NCBI GenBank assembly: GCA_023512835.1
Contig: CM042087.1
Span: 45,738,249-45,802,248, forward strand
Direction of reading: 5' to 3'
Length of the DNA: 64,000 nucleotides
Source of the DNA: Taxillus chinensis
Taxonomy: Eukaryota > Streptophyta > Magnoliopsida > Santalales > Loranthaceae
Within the stretch, counting starts at the first letter, position 1; every line of letters starts with the position of its first letter. Both the position numbers and the translations under genes were made by a program. The notes under the pieces were generated by a model. That model made no database searches and was not told the origin of the DNA. It worked only from the letters and a program-made list of their open reading frames with translations. Positions 1 through 11,352 of this stretch are shown in pieces.

Positions 1-1411
1 TCTTAATTGTTTGGTATTGGTCATGCTTAATTTCTGACAGTCTTTTGGATCAAAATTAGTTTTTATATCATGATTACATTATTAGTTACACTTGCTCGAA
101 ATAATTATGCAATCAACATCTAGTTAATTTCTAACCCATTCAAACATTCTTTGTATCATGTGTTGTCTTTATATCTCTTAATAGCGTTCCCTATACCATT
201 TTTAAGCACCATTTTGATGCATGTTAAGTATCATGGAAGCGAGGCATGGTATGATTGGTTTAGTCAAGCATGTGCATTGATTTAGATAAGTAAGAAATGC
301 TAATATCGGGGCAATGTGATGAAGGTAGGTGGTGTTATTAGGTTTAATGTATTTACATTTTTATGATATTCTCTGGTGATAAGTTTTGTTGGTTAACACA
401 TGTCTAAAAGCAAGAACCTTTTAAAGTCCTGGTAGTAGAATGTTCTTATGCGGTTTTTTAAACATTTCATGTTTTTTTAGGGGAAAGCTTGTTAAGGTCC
501 TTAAGGAAGTGATAAAAAGTTTCAATTTTTTTCCACAAGGATATCAAAACTCTCATTTATAGGAGAGAGATTACAATAGACGTATACGTCTAACAATAAA
601 GGCAACACCTCTCCTTTAACGTGTTGGACACCTTTCTTAGAGTTTTCAAATTCTTTGTGGTTTTGTTCCCTCCAAATTGCTTAGAAAGCAGTCAGAGGAA
701 CTAAAACTGAAAACGACTTGGCTCAATCCCTTGCTTGTAGCCCACTCCACGCCTCCAATTTATTCTTCTGTACACTTGCACATCGTGCATTGACTCACAG
801 TGGGGAGTCCACTTCGCTGGAGTTGTTGCATGATGAGAACATTATCCCACGAGGCCTACCAAGCAAAAGAAACTAAGCAAGAAGGAGGTTTGGCCCTCCA
901 TATGAGAGACCCAATTACTGACAAGCGGATACGGGGTCTGAGTCCTAATTATATTGAGTCACAAAATAATTCTTAATAGATAACACCCTCGTTGGGAAAC
1001 TCTTCCATGTCACTGTATAGGGAATTTTGATACAATAAGAGTCATAGGTATCCTCCACCCATAAAACTAAAATTGGCACACTTTTCACAGCATTGATCCC
1101 ATAGACCATCAGATAGGCTTCCCTCAGTTGCCTTCCACCACAACAAATGTCGTCCCAAAAATCAATAGAAGTCCCCTCACCCGGTTTCCAATCTAAATGT
1201 TACTCGCATTTAAGATTTCCTTTCTAAAAAATCATGTGCTTTCTAGGATGATCTACTTGCTGCTTGATTTGTCTTCCATTTGCTTGACAGTTTTCAGTGT
1301 TTTAAAGTTGTAACTTGTAACATGTTGGTGGGAATGTATGAGTTTAAAATTTTCATATTGGTTGACTAATACCGATAGGTGTTGAGTCCTTTGAATCTTT
1401 TGTTTCTGCAG
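1..1411. other. Intron or upstream sequence, no exon recognised
   Basis: I see no exon before the acceptor at 1410-1411. Most of this is probably intron of the BAG6-like gene that ends at 2704. The 540-1000 stretch differs in composition. Read on the minus strand it has a TATA-like CTATAAATGAG near 545-570, which suggests an old LTR or other transposon fragment, but no coding domain supports that. Confidence 0.35.
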
Positions 1412-2704
1412 AATCATTTGTTACTTCTGATTCAACACAACCAGAACAACCACTATCAGGTGGTTTTGGTGTTGACATTCTAACGGGCGCTGGGAGTCAA
1501 ATCAGCCAACAGTCTGAAGAACAGTTTTCCAGAGGTTTTCATTTTGTGAGGATCCCTATTCCTGGTGCCAACGCTCATGAAGTAGGTGATATGAGCTCTG
1601 AGGGAATAGTCATGGGATCCACTGAGCATGCAGATGTGAACAGGCCCAACAGCGCTGGAGTTGCACAGGAGGCAGCTGCAGGCGTCACTGATGAAGGAAT
1701 TTTCTTGTCCAATATGCTTCATCGGTTAATGCCCCTAATATCTCAACATTCAATGTCAGAGCCAAATGTTGTGCCACAGGAGGAAGCAGTTCCTCCAGAG
1801 AATGAAAATGCCCATCAAGCTTCTTCCTCACAAGTAAGCATGCTTGTCTAGTTGCCCTCATAATTTTTGGCTGTATTGTTGCTACAAAGTTTGTTCTTGG
1901 TGTATTTCCCTGCATATTACTCTCATGTTTCGCATCAAGTTTTATCATTAGCTGGGACCCTAAATGATGGTGTGGTTGCAGGCTTTTAGAACCTCCCGTC
2001 GACAGAGTGATTTACTAACAAGCTCTCCAAATTCAAAAAGGAGAAAGGTTTGTGTGTGTTTTTTAGTGAAATTTGAGCCTCTGTTTTTCATAACATTTAT
2101 GATTCATAAAAGGCCAAGGACATCTGGGTTGAATTTGTTTCAAACATACAGGCCTTTGTTAAGCTTTTTTGCTGTGATTCTATGTTTTAAAATATACAAA
2201 AATGTATGTGCAGGTGTGGTGTGCGCACCAAGCACCGCGCCTCCTGCTGGATTTGTTTTTTATTTTTAAATCCAATGGCAGGCGCAGTGCTTGGGGCCTG
2301 CCCCAAACATTGCCCTTTAAATATACTTTTTTTTTTAAAATCTGTGTGATGCGCTGGACTGGATATGTTCAGTACAGAAGGATGTCTTACTATTGTGTCT
2401 AAATGCATTTCTGTGTTTTACTATTGTGGCGAAGGATCTACGTTGCCTTCCTGTGACATCTTATTGAATATGTATGAGCTCTTCTCTATGGATTGCATAA
2501 ACAGAGGGTAATTCGGGGAGACATGCGCATAACCAGATCAGAAATGATAATAAAATTAAATTCTTCCGGGCCACATCTGGTGTTTGAACTGGGTGATTGT
2601 AAATAAGAAAAAAAAAATCCCGAGCACCCTCATTGTAAATTTTTCCCCCGTTGTGTTTGCTTTGTTTTGATTAGTTTTGATGATTGTTCTCGCAGACGGA
2701 GTGA
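1412..2704 (+). CDS. Ubiquitin-like/BAG6-type protein, 3' end only
   Basis: Last three coding exons of a gene that starts outside the window or in unrecognised exons: 1412-1833, 1982-2047 and 2696-2704. All junctions are GT-AG and the frame stays open throughout (phase 2 at 1412, phase 0 at both later junctions). The conserved C-terminal block reads DEGIFLSNMLHRLMPLISQ, and the protein ends NSKRRKTE. This resembles the tail of plant large proline-rich BAG6/ubiquitin-domain proteins (Arabidopsis At5g42220 type), recognised from memory. Family members carry an N-terminal ubiquitin-like domain and are linked to protein quality control; that domain is not visible here. The final exon supplies only two codons plus the stop. 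A 3' UTR probably follows, with an AATAAA at about 3138. Family call moderately sure, exon structure well supported. Confidence 0.7.
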
Positions 2705-3299
2705 TCTTTCATGAGAGGACAAGGGCTTATGCAATGGAATAAGCATTTCAGGAAAATTGTAACTGATGGTTGGGCAGATCAGGGGAACTTGTTTTCTTTG
2801 CAAAGGACTGCGGGTGGATGTTTGTTCATGCGCCGTATTGTGCTCCGAAGTTGTGACCGGCATAATTGTTATTTAATTCTTTGTCATTTCCTTCAGAAAC
2901 AGGCCCTGTCCACCCCTCAAGCATTTTAACCATGTTATCTATTGCCTGACATGCAGTTTGGATTTTATAAGAGCAAGCCCCTAACATTGCTTTGAAAACT
3001 GCCGTTGTATTTAATTTTTTTGTGTTTTTAATATATAATGTGTGACTTCGGGAATGTTTCAGGTAGTCTAGTAAGTCTGCCAATAATTTTCTGATTTACT
3101 ACGGTAGTAAGTATTCAAAATCTTGAAGGTATCAGGCCAAATAAAGTTTGAGACGGTATTGTACCTGTCAGTTCGACTAGAATAGGCGTAGGTTGAACAG
3201 TAATAGGACAGTTTTTTTTTTAAATATAAAGTTACATAAAATTGATAATATTGGTTTTGCTGGAAAAAAATTGAAGCTTTAAATGTTTGGACTAGTCAT

Positions 3300-4289
3300 T
3301 ATGTAAATAACATTTATATATGTTCTCCAGTTGTAACTTTTGTATTCTTTATGAAGTCAACAAATTGCAGTACTTGTTCCGGGGCACTAGTATACCACTT
3401 AGAAAAGATGGAATAATGATCACTTTTCACTCACAATTTTCTTGGACTTTCTATGCAGCGATATATGTGAAATTTATTTGGAGAAGAAAAAAATATAAGT
3501 ACTAGAATTTAAGCAAAAAAATTCCCAATGTGAATAAGCAAAATCCACTATTGTTATCAATAATTTGACTCCCTGTATATAATATAATACTCTATAAAAC
3601 ATTACTTTTATTTCACGTTAATATCTATAATATAATATATGAAACTAGACCCAAAATAACTTTTGAGTATATCTCAAAATATTGGATCTAAAAAATTTCT
3701 CCCTCATTTCCCTCTCTCCTACTCTAAATCTCATTGGAGCTCATTGGCTTTGATGAATTAAATCAATACCATGACATGGTATTTTTAATGGGAGATGAGT
3801 TCAAGCAATCTGAGACTATCCTCCTTTGCTTTCATTATTTTATTTTTGTTAATTATTGCTAGTTTTTGGGCGGTAGCATTTTTTCTTCTTCTCAATACTA
3901 TATAACAATCTCTACCTTATTATAACAATATATATACTATTGTTAGTTAATCATCATTTTGATACCTCCTGATTCAAGTCACCCCATAAACATGTTCAAC
4001 TTTGAACTTATTGGTTTAACACATCAACATTAAAGAAGGATCTCAAACTGTCTTATCTACCATTGGTATCCTTCCTCCACCATTGTTTTCTCTTGAAAAG
4101 CCTATCAGTTTTTGCATCAACTGTGAAAGAGATACTGCAAAGGTACTCGTTGTTTATACCTTTGTTTCGATTATCTTTTGAGATTTTGGAATGATATGTA
4201 AACGTACTCTCATCAAAACAAAAAAGTTTCTTGCATTTTGGCCTTCTTCCAGAATTATGCAGCCTCGTGTGATTTTGATAATGACACCA
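3300..4289. other. AT-rich intergenic DNA
   Basis: Very AT-rich sequence with short scattered ORFs and no recognisable gene, RNA or repeat boundary. Confidence 0.5.
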
Positions 4290-5150
4290 TCAAACTAGTT
4301 TGAAAATAAAACTATTGCATAAACTTGAGGCATATGCTATTCCATCCAAAGTATACACCACTCTATTAAACAATTTTATTTTCACTGTTTCATATCTGAT
4401 CACATTGTATGCGGATCCATCACCAATGGTGACAATATCATTATAACATTGTTTGAACATGTTAAAATAATCATGTCTAAAGCAATCATGAATAAAACAC
4501 TTGTCAACAAGACAAGAAATGCTTTTACCTTTTGATATCATTGTTATTGTATTTGCACCACCAACATTTGTTCATGAACAATTCCTTTTAATATGGCCAA
4601 ATTCTTGACAACATTGCATGCCTTTTAATATGGCTAAATTCCTAATAATATTGCACGTTTGTTATATTCACACCGCCAATGTTTGTTCGTGAATAACTTT
4701 TTTTAATATGACCAAACTCCTGATAACATTACACGCCCTTAGATCTAGATCTACTTCTATCAAATCCCTCACTAGTCGCTCCTCATCCACCCGCCAACTT
4801 GCACTATATGATAACAAATTACCATTAATATTCATTTTGATTTGAAAATTAATTTTGATATCCTCTAGCGAGATAGAATCTTTTCTATAAATCACTTTAT
4901 CATGAAAGTGGTTATATGAAAGTACCAAAGGGCATAACAATAACAAAACTTGATATTCATTATCAAAATTTACATCAATTCATTGCAAATCTATAATTAT
5001 GGAATTAAACTCTATGACATGAGATTTTATATACATACCATTCTCTATGTGTAAGGCATAAAACCATTGCTTCATTCGAAGTTGGTTTGTGAGAGATTTT
5101 GTAAAGTATAAATTCTCTAACTTCAACCACAAATCCATAATTGTCTTTTA
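4290..5150 (-). pseudogene. Degenerate Ty1/copia gag-protease relic
   Basis: Reading the minus strand, fragments in several frames match the order of a Ty1/copia polyprotein. At about 5150-5050 there is a gag piece like LWLKLENLYFTKSLTNQL. At 4946-4800 comes LLLCPLVLSYNHFHDKVIYR followed by SISLEDIK. Next are CCHC zinc-knuckle remnants (CCQEFGHIKRNC at about 4575-4612 and two poorer copies at about 4620-4735). At 4430-4330 there is a protease-to-GAG-pre-integrase piece, IVTIGDGSAYNVI then TLDGIAYASS. Frames are broken by stops and indels, so this is a dead fragment. No reverse transcriptase, integrase or LTR pair was found. The zinc-knuckle segment looks tandemly triplicated. Family assignment is from recalled gag motifs. 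Confidence 0.72.
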
Positions 5151-7436
5151 AATGATGCCATCGTCACAAAAGGTGTACCTAGTTTTGACAGGTATCACCA
5201 ACGAAGAACAACAAAGATGGCAATGGTAGAGTGACAACAATAAGGCCAACTCCAAGGCCAAGCAAGTGAGGCATGTGCCATGAGCCTTTAAATTTTAGCC
5301 CAAAATAAGAGCCTTCATCATCCAATCCGTATTCCATAATGTAAATAAGAAATGTTATGTTATGTAACCTTTTTTTATTTTTTAAAATTTATAATTTTGA
5401 TGAAAATATATATTTTAAAATTTTATAGTATTTCTAAAATTCTAATAATGAGAAAATCTAATAATATAAATACAAATATTTTTGTTATTTTAAAATATAA
5501 AATAGATAAAGACTCCGATCTAAATTTTAATTTGAATCCTAGATCTCTAGGCTAGCCTTGGACGACATGGTCTTGATGACACTGACAGCATACAACAGCT
5601 TTCGTTGCAACGAGGATTTTGGCGGTGTTATCAACAAATTTGTTAGAAATTTGTTAATTTTCTCACTCATGGAGTTACGAATAACTTGATAGCTATTTTT
5701 ACTCATTAATTAAAATATTCAAGAATTATTTTTAAAACAAAAAGAATACTATAATTCATAAAAATCCTCAAATAAATATTGATGTTCTAAATCTTAAAAT
5801 CACATAAATTACACCATTGAAATAAATATTATAAAAAATATATAAATTTATTAACTAAAATTAACAAATTAAAATTCATTATCTAAATATAAACATTTCC
5901 AGCTCAACTTTAAAAATATGAATAAAATATTTTTATTAAAGTAACTGATAATAAAATATAATAAAATTTAAAACGGGTCGAATAAAAATTTTGGTTTATC
6001 AAGTACCCCCTCCCAAAGCCGGATTAAATTTTCGAATTCAAATTTCACCCGTTCCCATTTGGTCCAATTCGAGCAAAACTGGATCGGGCACAGTTTACAT
6101 CCCTACAATTGTGTTGATGAATAACTTTGTCAGCTACACGTGCATATTTATTAGCATGTTGTTGCTAACTTCTGACAACACTAAAAATGAAGGCGTCAGA
6201 GCTGCAGTTATAGATAGACAGCCAAGGAATAAATAAAATCTTCGTGGTACGGCAGGCAAGCTCATTAATATTTGGAAAAAGTCCAAAATCACTTGTCCCA
6301 ATTTGCAAGATTGGAAAGGCCACAGTCCACATAGTTCTAGAAGAATACTGATTTAAATTTCATATATCTTTGCAGCAAGCCAGTCAACTCTCTCCTGTTT
6401 CAAATAATTATTTGAGGCTGTCTTTGGCTAGCTTTAACCTATGAAGTAGCAAACAAGGAAACTTAATCAGACAATCGCTAACAATATAGAGATCCGGACC
6501 CAACCCGTGTCGGGAAGGCCCATATTGGCCGACATTATGCTTCGTGACTGCTCCCTAATCGCAAATGAAAACGGGGGGGCATAATGGAAAGTTGCGTCTG
6601 GTGCGCATTGCGCGCGATTATACCACTGTATCGGGTCGGAGGGATTTTTGGCCGTTTTTAGGCCACGGACCTTCCGGATCGACAATCTGATTAGACAAGA
6701 AGGCCTTGTTTGTTCCACGTACTCGGTATACAGAAGACTGGTCAGGCATGAATGAACTACAGCACCCGTTCACTCAAGTTTCAAATTGAGAAGTACTTTC
6801 AGGCAGAAGGTTTGAAGGGCACTTTCCTAAAGCTTCTTTGAATATGTGAAATAAACTAACAACCCATGCGAAGAGAGAATAGTAATTTTGAGGATGGAAT
6901 CAGGAATTTTTAAATAAGTATTTTTTTTTTCAAATCTAGATGAATCTGAAGTATTCAATGAAATCAACAGAAAGTAAAGAGAAGCAGAGATATACCTGGT
7001 TCCGCCTTTGAAACATATTTATATTGAGGATGGAATCAATATCGCTAAATCTAGAAAGATTTACATTATAAAAGACGAAAAAAACATATTTTTATCTTCT
7101 GTAAGGAAACATAGACTACTTCAGCTGTTTGACTGGTGTCCTTCACAATGTTTCCTGCATTGCACAGGATAAATCAATTGTAGATTAAGAACGTAGGGAA
7201 ATAAATCAGCAGAAAAGAAAAGTTCATACCCCACTGCATTGAATTAAAAATGAAAGGAGAACTTCATTTGATATATTCCTATCATGGCCATGTATGATAT
7301 ATGAATTGTACACGTAAGAGCGGAGAGAAAAACATACGTATAAAGAATGAGATACAAAAAGACTAGGATGTCCATAAGCCAGCTGTACACCTCTTACTGT
7401 TTGGTAAAATACAACAGCGCCAAAAATAATGTGTCC
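5151..7436. other. Intergenic; possible MITE end; transporter 3' flank
   Basis: No gene recognised. Around 5970-6110 the composition changes and ends in TTTACATCCCTAC, resembling the terminus of plant hAT-type MITEs, but I cannot pair it with a left end. The 6470-6720 stretch is GC-richer and of unknown nature. The part below 7437 should include the 3' UTR of the minus-strand transporter. Confidence 0.3.
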
Positions 7437-9419
7437 TCATGTTGATCCAATGCTAATTTCCTTGGAAAACTTTCCTTTGATCTCAGTCTTGGCAATCTGG
7501 ATCAACATCAAACCCGCAAGAAGAATCGAAAGAATAAGCATAAAAAAGACACTATTCCATCCCCTTGTGGAAATATATCCAGCCATAAGTGGGCCTAGAG
7601 CCGCCCCAACAGAACCAGTGCCATCTATAATTGCAGTCACAGTGGCAAGCGCACGAGAATTCCCTTTAATTAAGCTCTGAGTACCAAGATCAGCAGCAAC
7701 AGCAGTTGTAATGAGAGAATATGGACCATTCACCAGCAAACCAGAGATGAACATGAGCCCAATGTTCATCATCATAGAGATGTTTCCAAACATGCGGTAA
7801 AAAATAAGGGCCGGAATCGAAAGCAACAGAAACATAATTGAAGTAACACCTCGAGCTTCAATCTTATCAGATATATAACCCGCCAATATTCCTCCCAAGA
7901 CACCGCCAACATCAAAAATTGTTGAAAGGATCCCCGCAGTTTTATGAGATAAATGCACGCCGGCAACAGCTACAAACTCAAAAAATAGCAGTAACCAATT
8001 TTCAGTAACTCAATCATATTTTTATACCTACCCATCTTGTTCCTATGAAAATTGAAAAAGCGCCAATCATGATACAGCCATTAAAGGCATACGCTTAAAC
8101 ATCTAGCGGCATGTTTTGAAGGACTCAAATCCTAGTTGGATACGTGACAGGGGCACATAAAGCCGATATTCAAATTTCAAAACAATGACACAACGGCATA
8201 TGAATGAATCACACAAACCCATCCTTGATCTGTATAATAGAAGCTATAACGATAACTATAACTATTTCACGACATTACATATCCATAACTAGAACGCTCT
8301 CATTTGTGGAGGATGAACTTCAATTCAAGAATTCACGCGTAAAACTACAACTAAAAACAATTTGAAGTTAAAAGGAAGCTTTTAATGAAGACAAGTACCA
8401 GTGTGACTTATGTAGAAGGGCAACCAATATAGGAAAGTGTAAGCCACAAGCTTGGAGAAGAAGAGGGAGAAGGCAAATGGAGCGACATCCGGCAACCGCC
8501 ATGCTTCCAGGAACCCAATTGCCTCCGAAGACGAGTCCTCCAAATGGAGCCTCTTGTGAGAAATATTGTCAATAAGCACGGCTTTGGCTTCTTCTTCTTC
8601 TTCTTCTTCTGATGATGATGATGATGATGATGATGATTCCAATACGACACCCTTCTCAGAGGAGTGTCGTTCCACAGAATCCACTAATTCCATACTCACA
8701 GAATCCGGAATTTGATGATCACCGGGTGGAATTTCCAATCCGACATCCTGGGGACAAGCAACAAGAAATCTAGAAACCGCCAGGGCAACCAAGAGTAGGA
8801 GAAAACCGGGCAACACAAAGGACCAGCCCCAGCCAAAGTCCAGAACGGAAGAAGCGAGGACGGAGCCAACAACGTTGCCTACGGAGGTGTGTGAATTCCA
8901 GATGCCCATGATGAGACCCCGCTTGGATTTGCCGAACCAATTTCCGACAATGGAGACGACGCACGGCCAACCGACGGACTGGAACAGGCCACACGCGATC
9001 TGGACGGCGAGGAAGTAGGGGAGGGTGTGGATGCGGAACCAAAAACCTAGGCCGAAGGCGACGGTGAAGGCGGCGCTACCAAGCATGCCGGAGACGAGGA
9101 AGAGGCGGAGAGGGATGCGGTCAGCGAGGTGGCCGGAGAAGTACATGCCGACGGAGTAGGTGGCGAGGAAGGCCAGGTCGAGCTCGCCGAGGCGGTGGGG
9201 GCCAGTGGGGCCGGCGAAGGGGGCCCAGCCGTTGAGGGCGGAGGAGAGGGCGGGCTTGACGATGGAGGGGGGCTTGCGGGAGGCGTGGAAGGCCGCGTAA
9301 GCGGAGAAGGTGAGGAGGAGGACCCAGATCTGGTGGTACAGGAGCCTTTTGCTGCTCTGAGGTTTCTTCTGTGTTTCTTGTTGGTGTTGTTGTTGTTGTT
9401 GTTGTTGCTGCTGCAGCAT
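7437..9419 (-). CDS. Glycerol-3-phosphate transporter-like MFS protein (SLC37/G3Pp family)
   Basis: Two coding exons on the minus strand, 9419-8399 and 7969-7437, joined by a GT-AG intron (phase 1), give 517 aa, normal for plant G3Pp proteins. Exon 1 encodes an N-terminal cytosolic stretch followed by MFS helices; motifs include [13 protein letters not shown], the helix 2-3 loop GHLADRIP and [22 protein letters not shown]. Exon 2 encodes the C-terminal bundle ([20 protein letters not shown]). The family is thought to exchange phosphate esters such as glycerol-3-phosphate for phosphate, and some Arabidopsis members respond to phosphate starvation. The substrate here is inference. Two simple repeats are translated: a CAG tract near 9390-9415 makes a Gln run at residues 3-11, and TCA/TCT tracts at about 8590-8640 make a Ser run then a Glu run in the central loop. 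Start chosen as the ATG preceding the Gln run. Confidence 0.88.
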
Positions 9420-9559
9420 CGTTTGCTTTTGATTTCAACTTCAGATCGGTTTATTCGTTTATCAGATGAAACGCGTTGAAGGTGTTTTGGCGAGCCAGAA
9501 GCTCGCAGGTGTTTTTTTTTTTTCTTCTTAGCATACAACATCAACATGTTAAAATAAAG

Positions 9560-10296
9560 AGTGATGCTACTTCCCGAAATGAGACTGCATTGCTTTGTAT
9601 ATTTATTAAAATCACGCTATTTTGATTAATGATATTTTAATTAAAATTATATTATTTTAATAAAAATATAAGTAATTTTTATTTCAGGAATTGTATTCGG
9701 GGCTTGTAATGTATTTAGATTTTTTCCCATTTTCAAATATTGGTTGAGAAAATATATGCCGCCGCATCTCTAATACAAAAATTAAAAGTATTATAAAATA
9801 AATTATTTGTGCGACATATACATGGAAAAGAGGCTAAAAAACTTTATGTAAAAAGTATAGAAAGAAAATGGGTAAAAAAATAGTTATTTGGTTGAGATAA
9901 AAAAGAGTGAAAGATATATTTTTTATAATATAAATAAATTTTTAAAAAGTATAAAAAGTAATATAATATAAAATATTAATTTAATTAAATTATAATATTA
10001 TTAACATTAACGCAAAATATGACCAGTTTTGAAAAAACACATGAACAACCTCTTTTCCATAGTAATTCATCATGTTTAAGTGAGTAAAACGTTTTTTGTA
10101 GCAATTTTTGTCTTTTCCTATACATTTTCATTGTAGCACTTCTATATCTACCAAGTAAAAGAAAAAATGTTTAATTATATAAGTGGATAAAAAAAACATT
10201 TTCTATACACTTTTCATATTCCATGGCAAAATTAATAGCAGTTGGTAGAAGTGACACGAGTGTACGACCACGTCATTCGACTAACATTTAATACTT
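9560..10296. other. AT-rich intergenic DNA upstream of transporter
   Basis: AT-rich sequence with no ORF or domain. It should hold the transporter promoter proximally, but I see no unambiguous TATA box or motif cluster. Confidence 0.4.
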
Positions 10297-10645
10297 ACTT
10301 TTTTTTTTGTAACAGGATATCCTCTCGTACCAGACCGTAAGCTTCGCTGCAGACGACAGAGATCGAGCAAGACGAGTCTCGGCTCCGCTGGGCCCATCAA
10401 CACCAGTTTTACCGTTCGGGCCCCCTCACACAGGCACCTGCCCTAGTAGCCTGCCCCGAACTGCTGCCACGCGAGACTAATCCTCAGTGGTCCCACCTGC
10501 CCTGGTGGGTTTGCCCACAGGTAAGTCAATAGGGTGGGAAATAAATCCTTCTCTCAAGCCCCCAGTGCGAATCGATCCCGAGCGCCGTAGCCGCCCAGGC
10601 ACAAGGTGCACCAGCTGACTTGCCCCCGCAAGGCGCACACTCTAC
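10297..10645 (-). mobile_element. tRNA-derived SINE
   Basis: A GC-rich block about 350 bp long sits in AT-rich DNA. On the minus strand its head has a tRNA-like A box (AGTCAGCTGGTGCAC, plus-strand 10606-10620) and about 28 nt later a B box (GGATCGATTCGCAC, plus-strand 10565-10578). That is the layout of an internal RNA polymerase III promoter. The opposite end finishes in a run of ten A (plus-strand T run 10299-10308), as expected for a SINE tail. No clear target-site duplication was found, so exact ends are approximate. It is not a functional tRNA, because no cloverleaf 3' half follows the B box. Confidence 0.6.
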
Positions 10646-10771
10646 CTCTCTTTAATTATCTCATTAAAAACTTTTCCTTAATCAAAAAATTGGTGGGATA
10701 GAAAGATTAGAATGAACAAAAAAGATCTCTTCAAAAGTGCATTAAAGATTACATTTGATAAAGATGACACA

Positions 10772-10780
<9 letters not shown>

Positions 10781-10816
<36 letters not shown>
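10781..10816. repeat. (AT)n microsatellite
   Basis: Uninterrupted TA dinucleotide run between the SINE and the Snu114 gene. Confidence 0.9.
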
Positions 10817-10818
<2 letters not shown>

Positions 10819-11352
10819 ACCGACACAATTTGTAAATAGGTCAATAACATTATCACTCGTTATAATGTATTACATCCTAATTGCTTTAATTTGATATTTT
10901 AATTAGCATCTGAGGTATTGTGCATACAAGTACTCAAGTAAATACAAGCCATTACTTTTTTTATAAGTGCATGAAATTTATTATATCTTTTAACGAATAA
11001 ATCATGATATATAACTATATTAATTCAGATTTAAAACTTGTTATAAACTTAATGTAAGATGAGTCCGGTCATAAAATTATGTGTCCAGGTACAAATCAAA
11101 CTAGTAATACTCACGCGTTTAGATATCACATGTCAGGAATACTAACTAAAAATAGCAACTCTTTCAAAATTTGAAGAAAAAAAGCTCTAGAAATCGGGAT
11201 AAGAAATACACGAGGAAAATTGCTCAAAATTTCCTGATATTGAACTGTAATGATATGGCCCGCTACTAGTGACCCACGTGGAGGACTAAGAACAGCTCAT
11301 CAAAGAAACATGCCAGGAACATAGTAAGCATATGAAACATTTTGGCCTGGCC

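Noticed and set aside
9129..9479. Plus-strand ORF of 116 aa antisense to the transporter
   Set aside because: Gly/Glu-rich shadow of the GC-rich transporter exon; no domain and no own promoter.
10565..10645. tRNA gene
   Set aside because: A and B boxes are present but no acceptor stem or complete cloverleaf; fits a SINE head.
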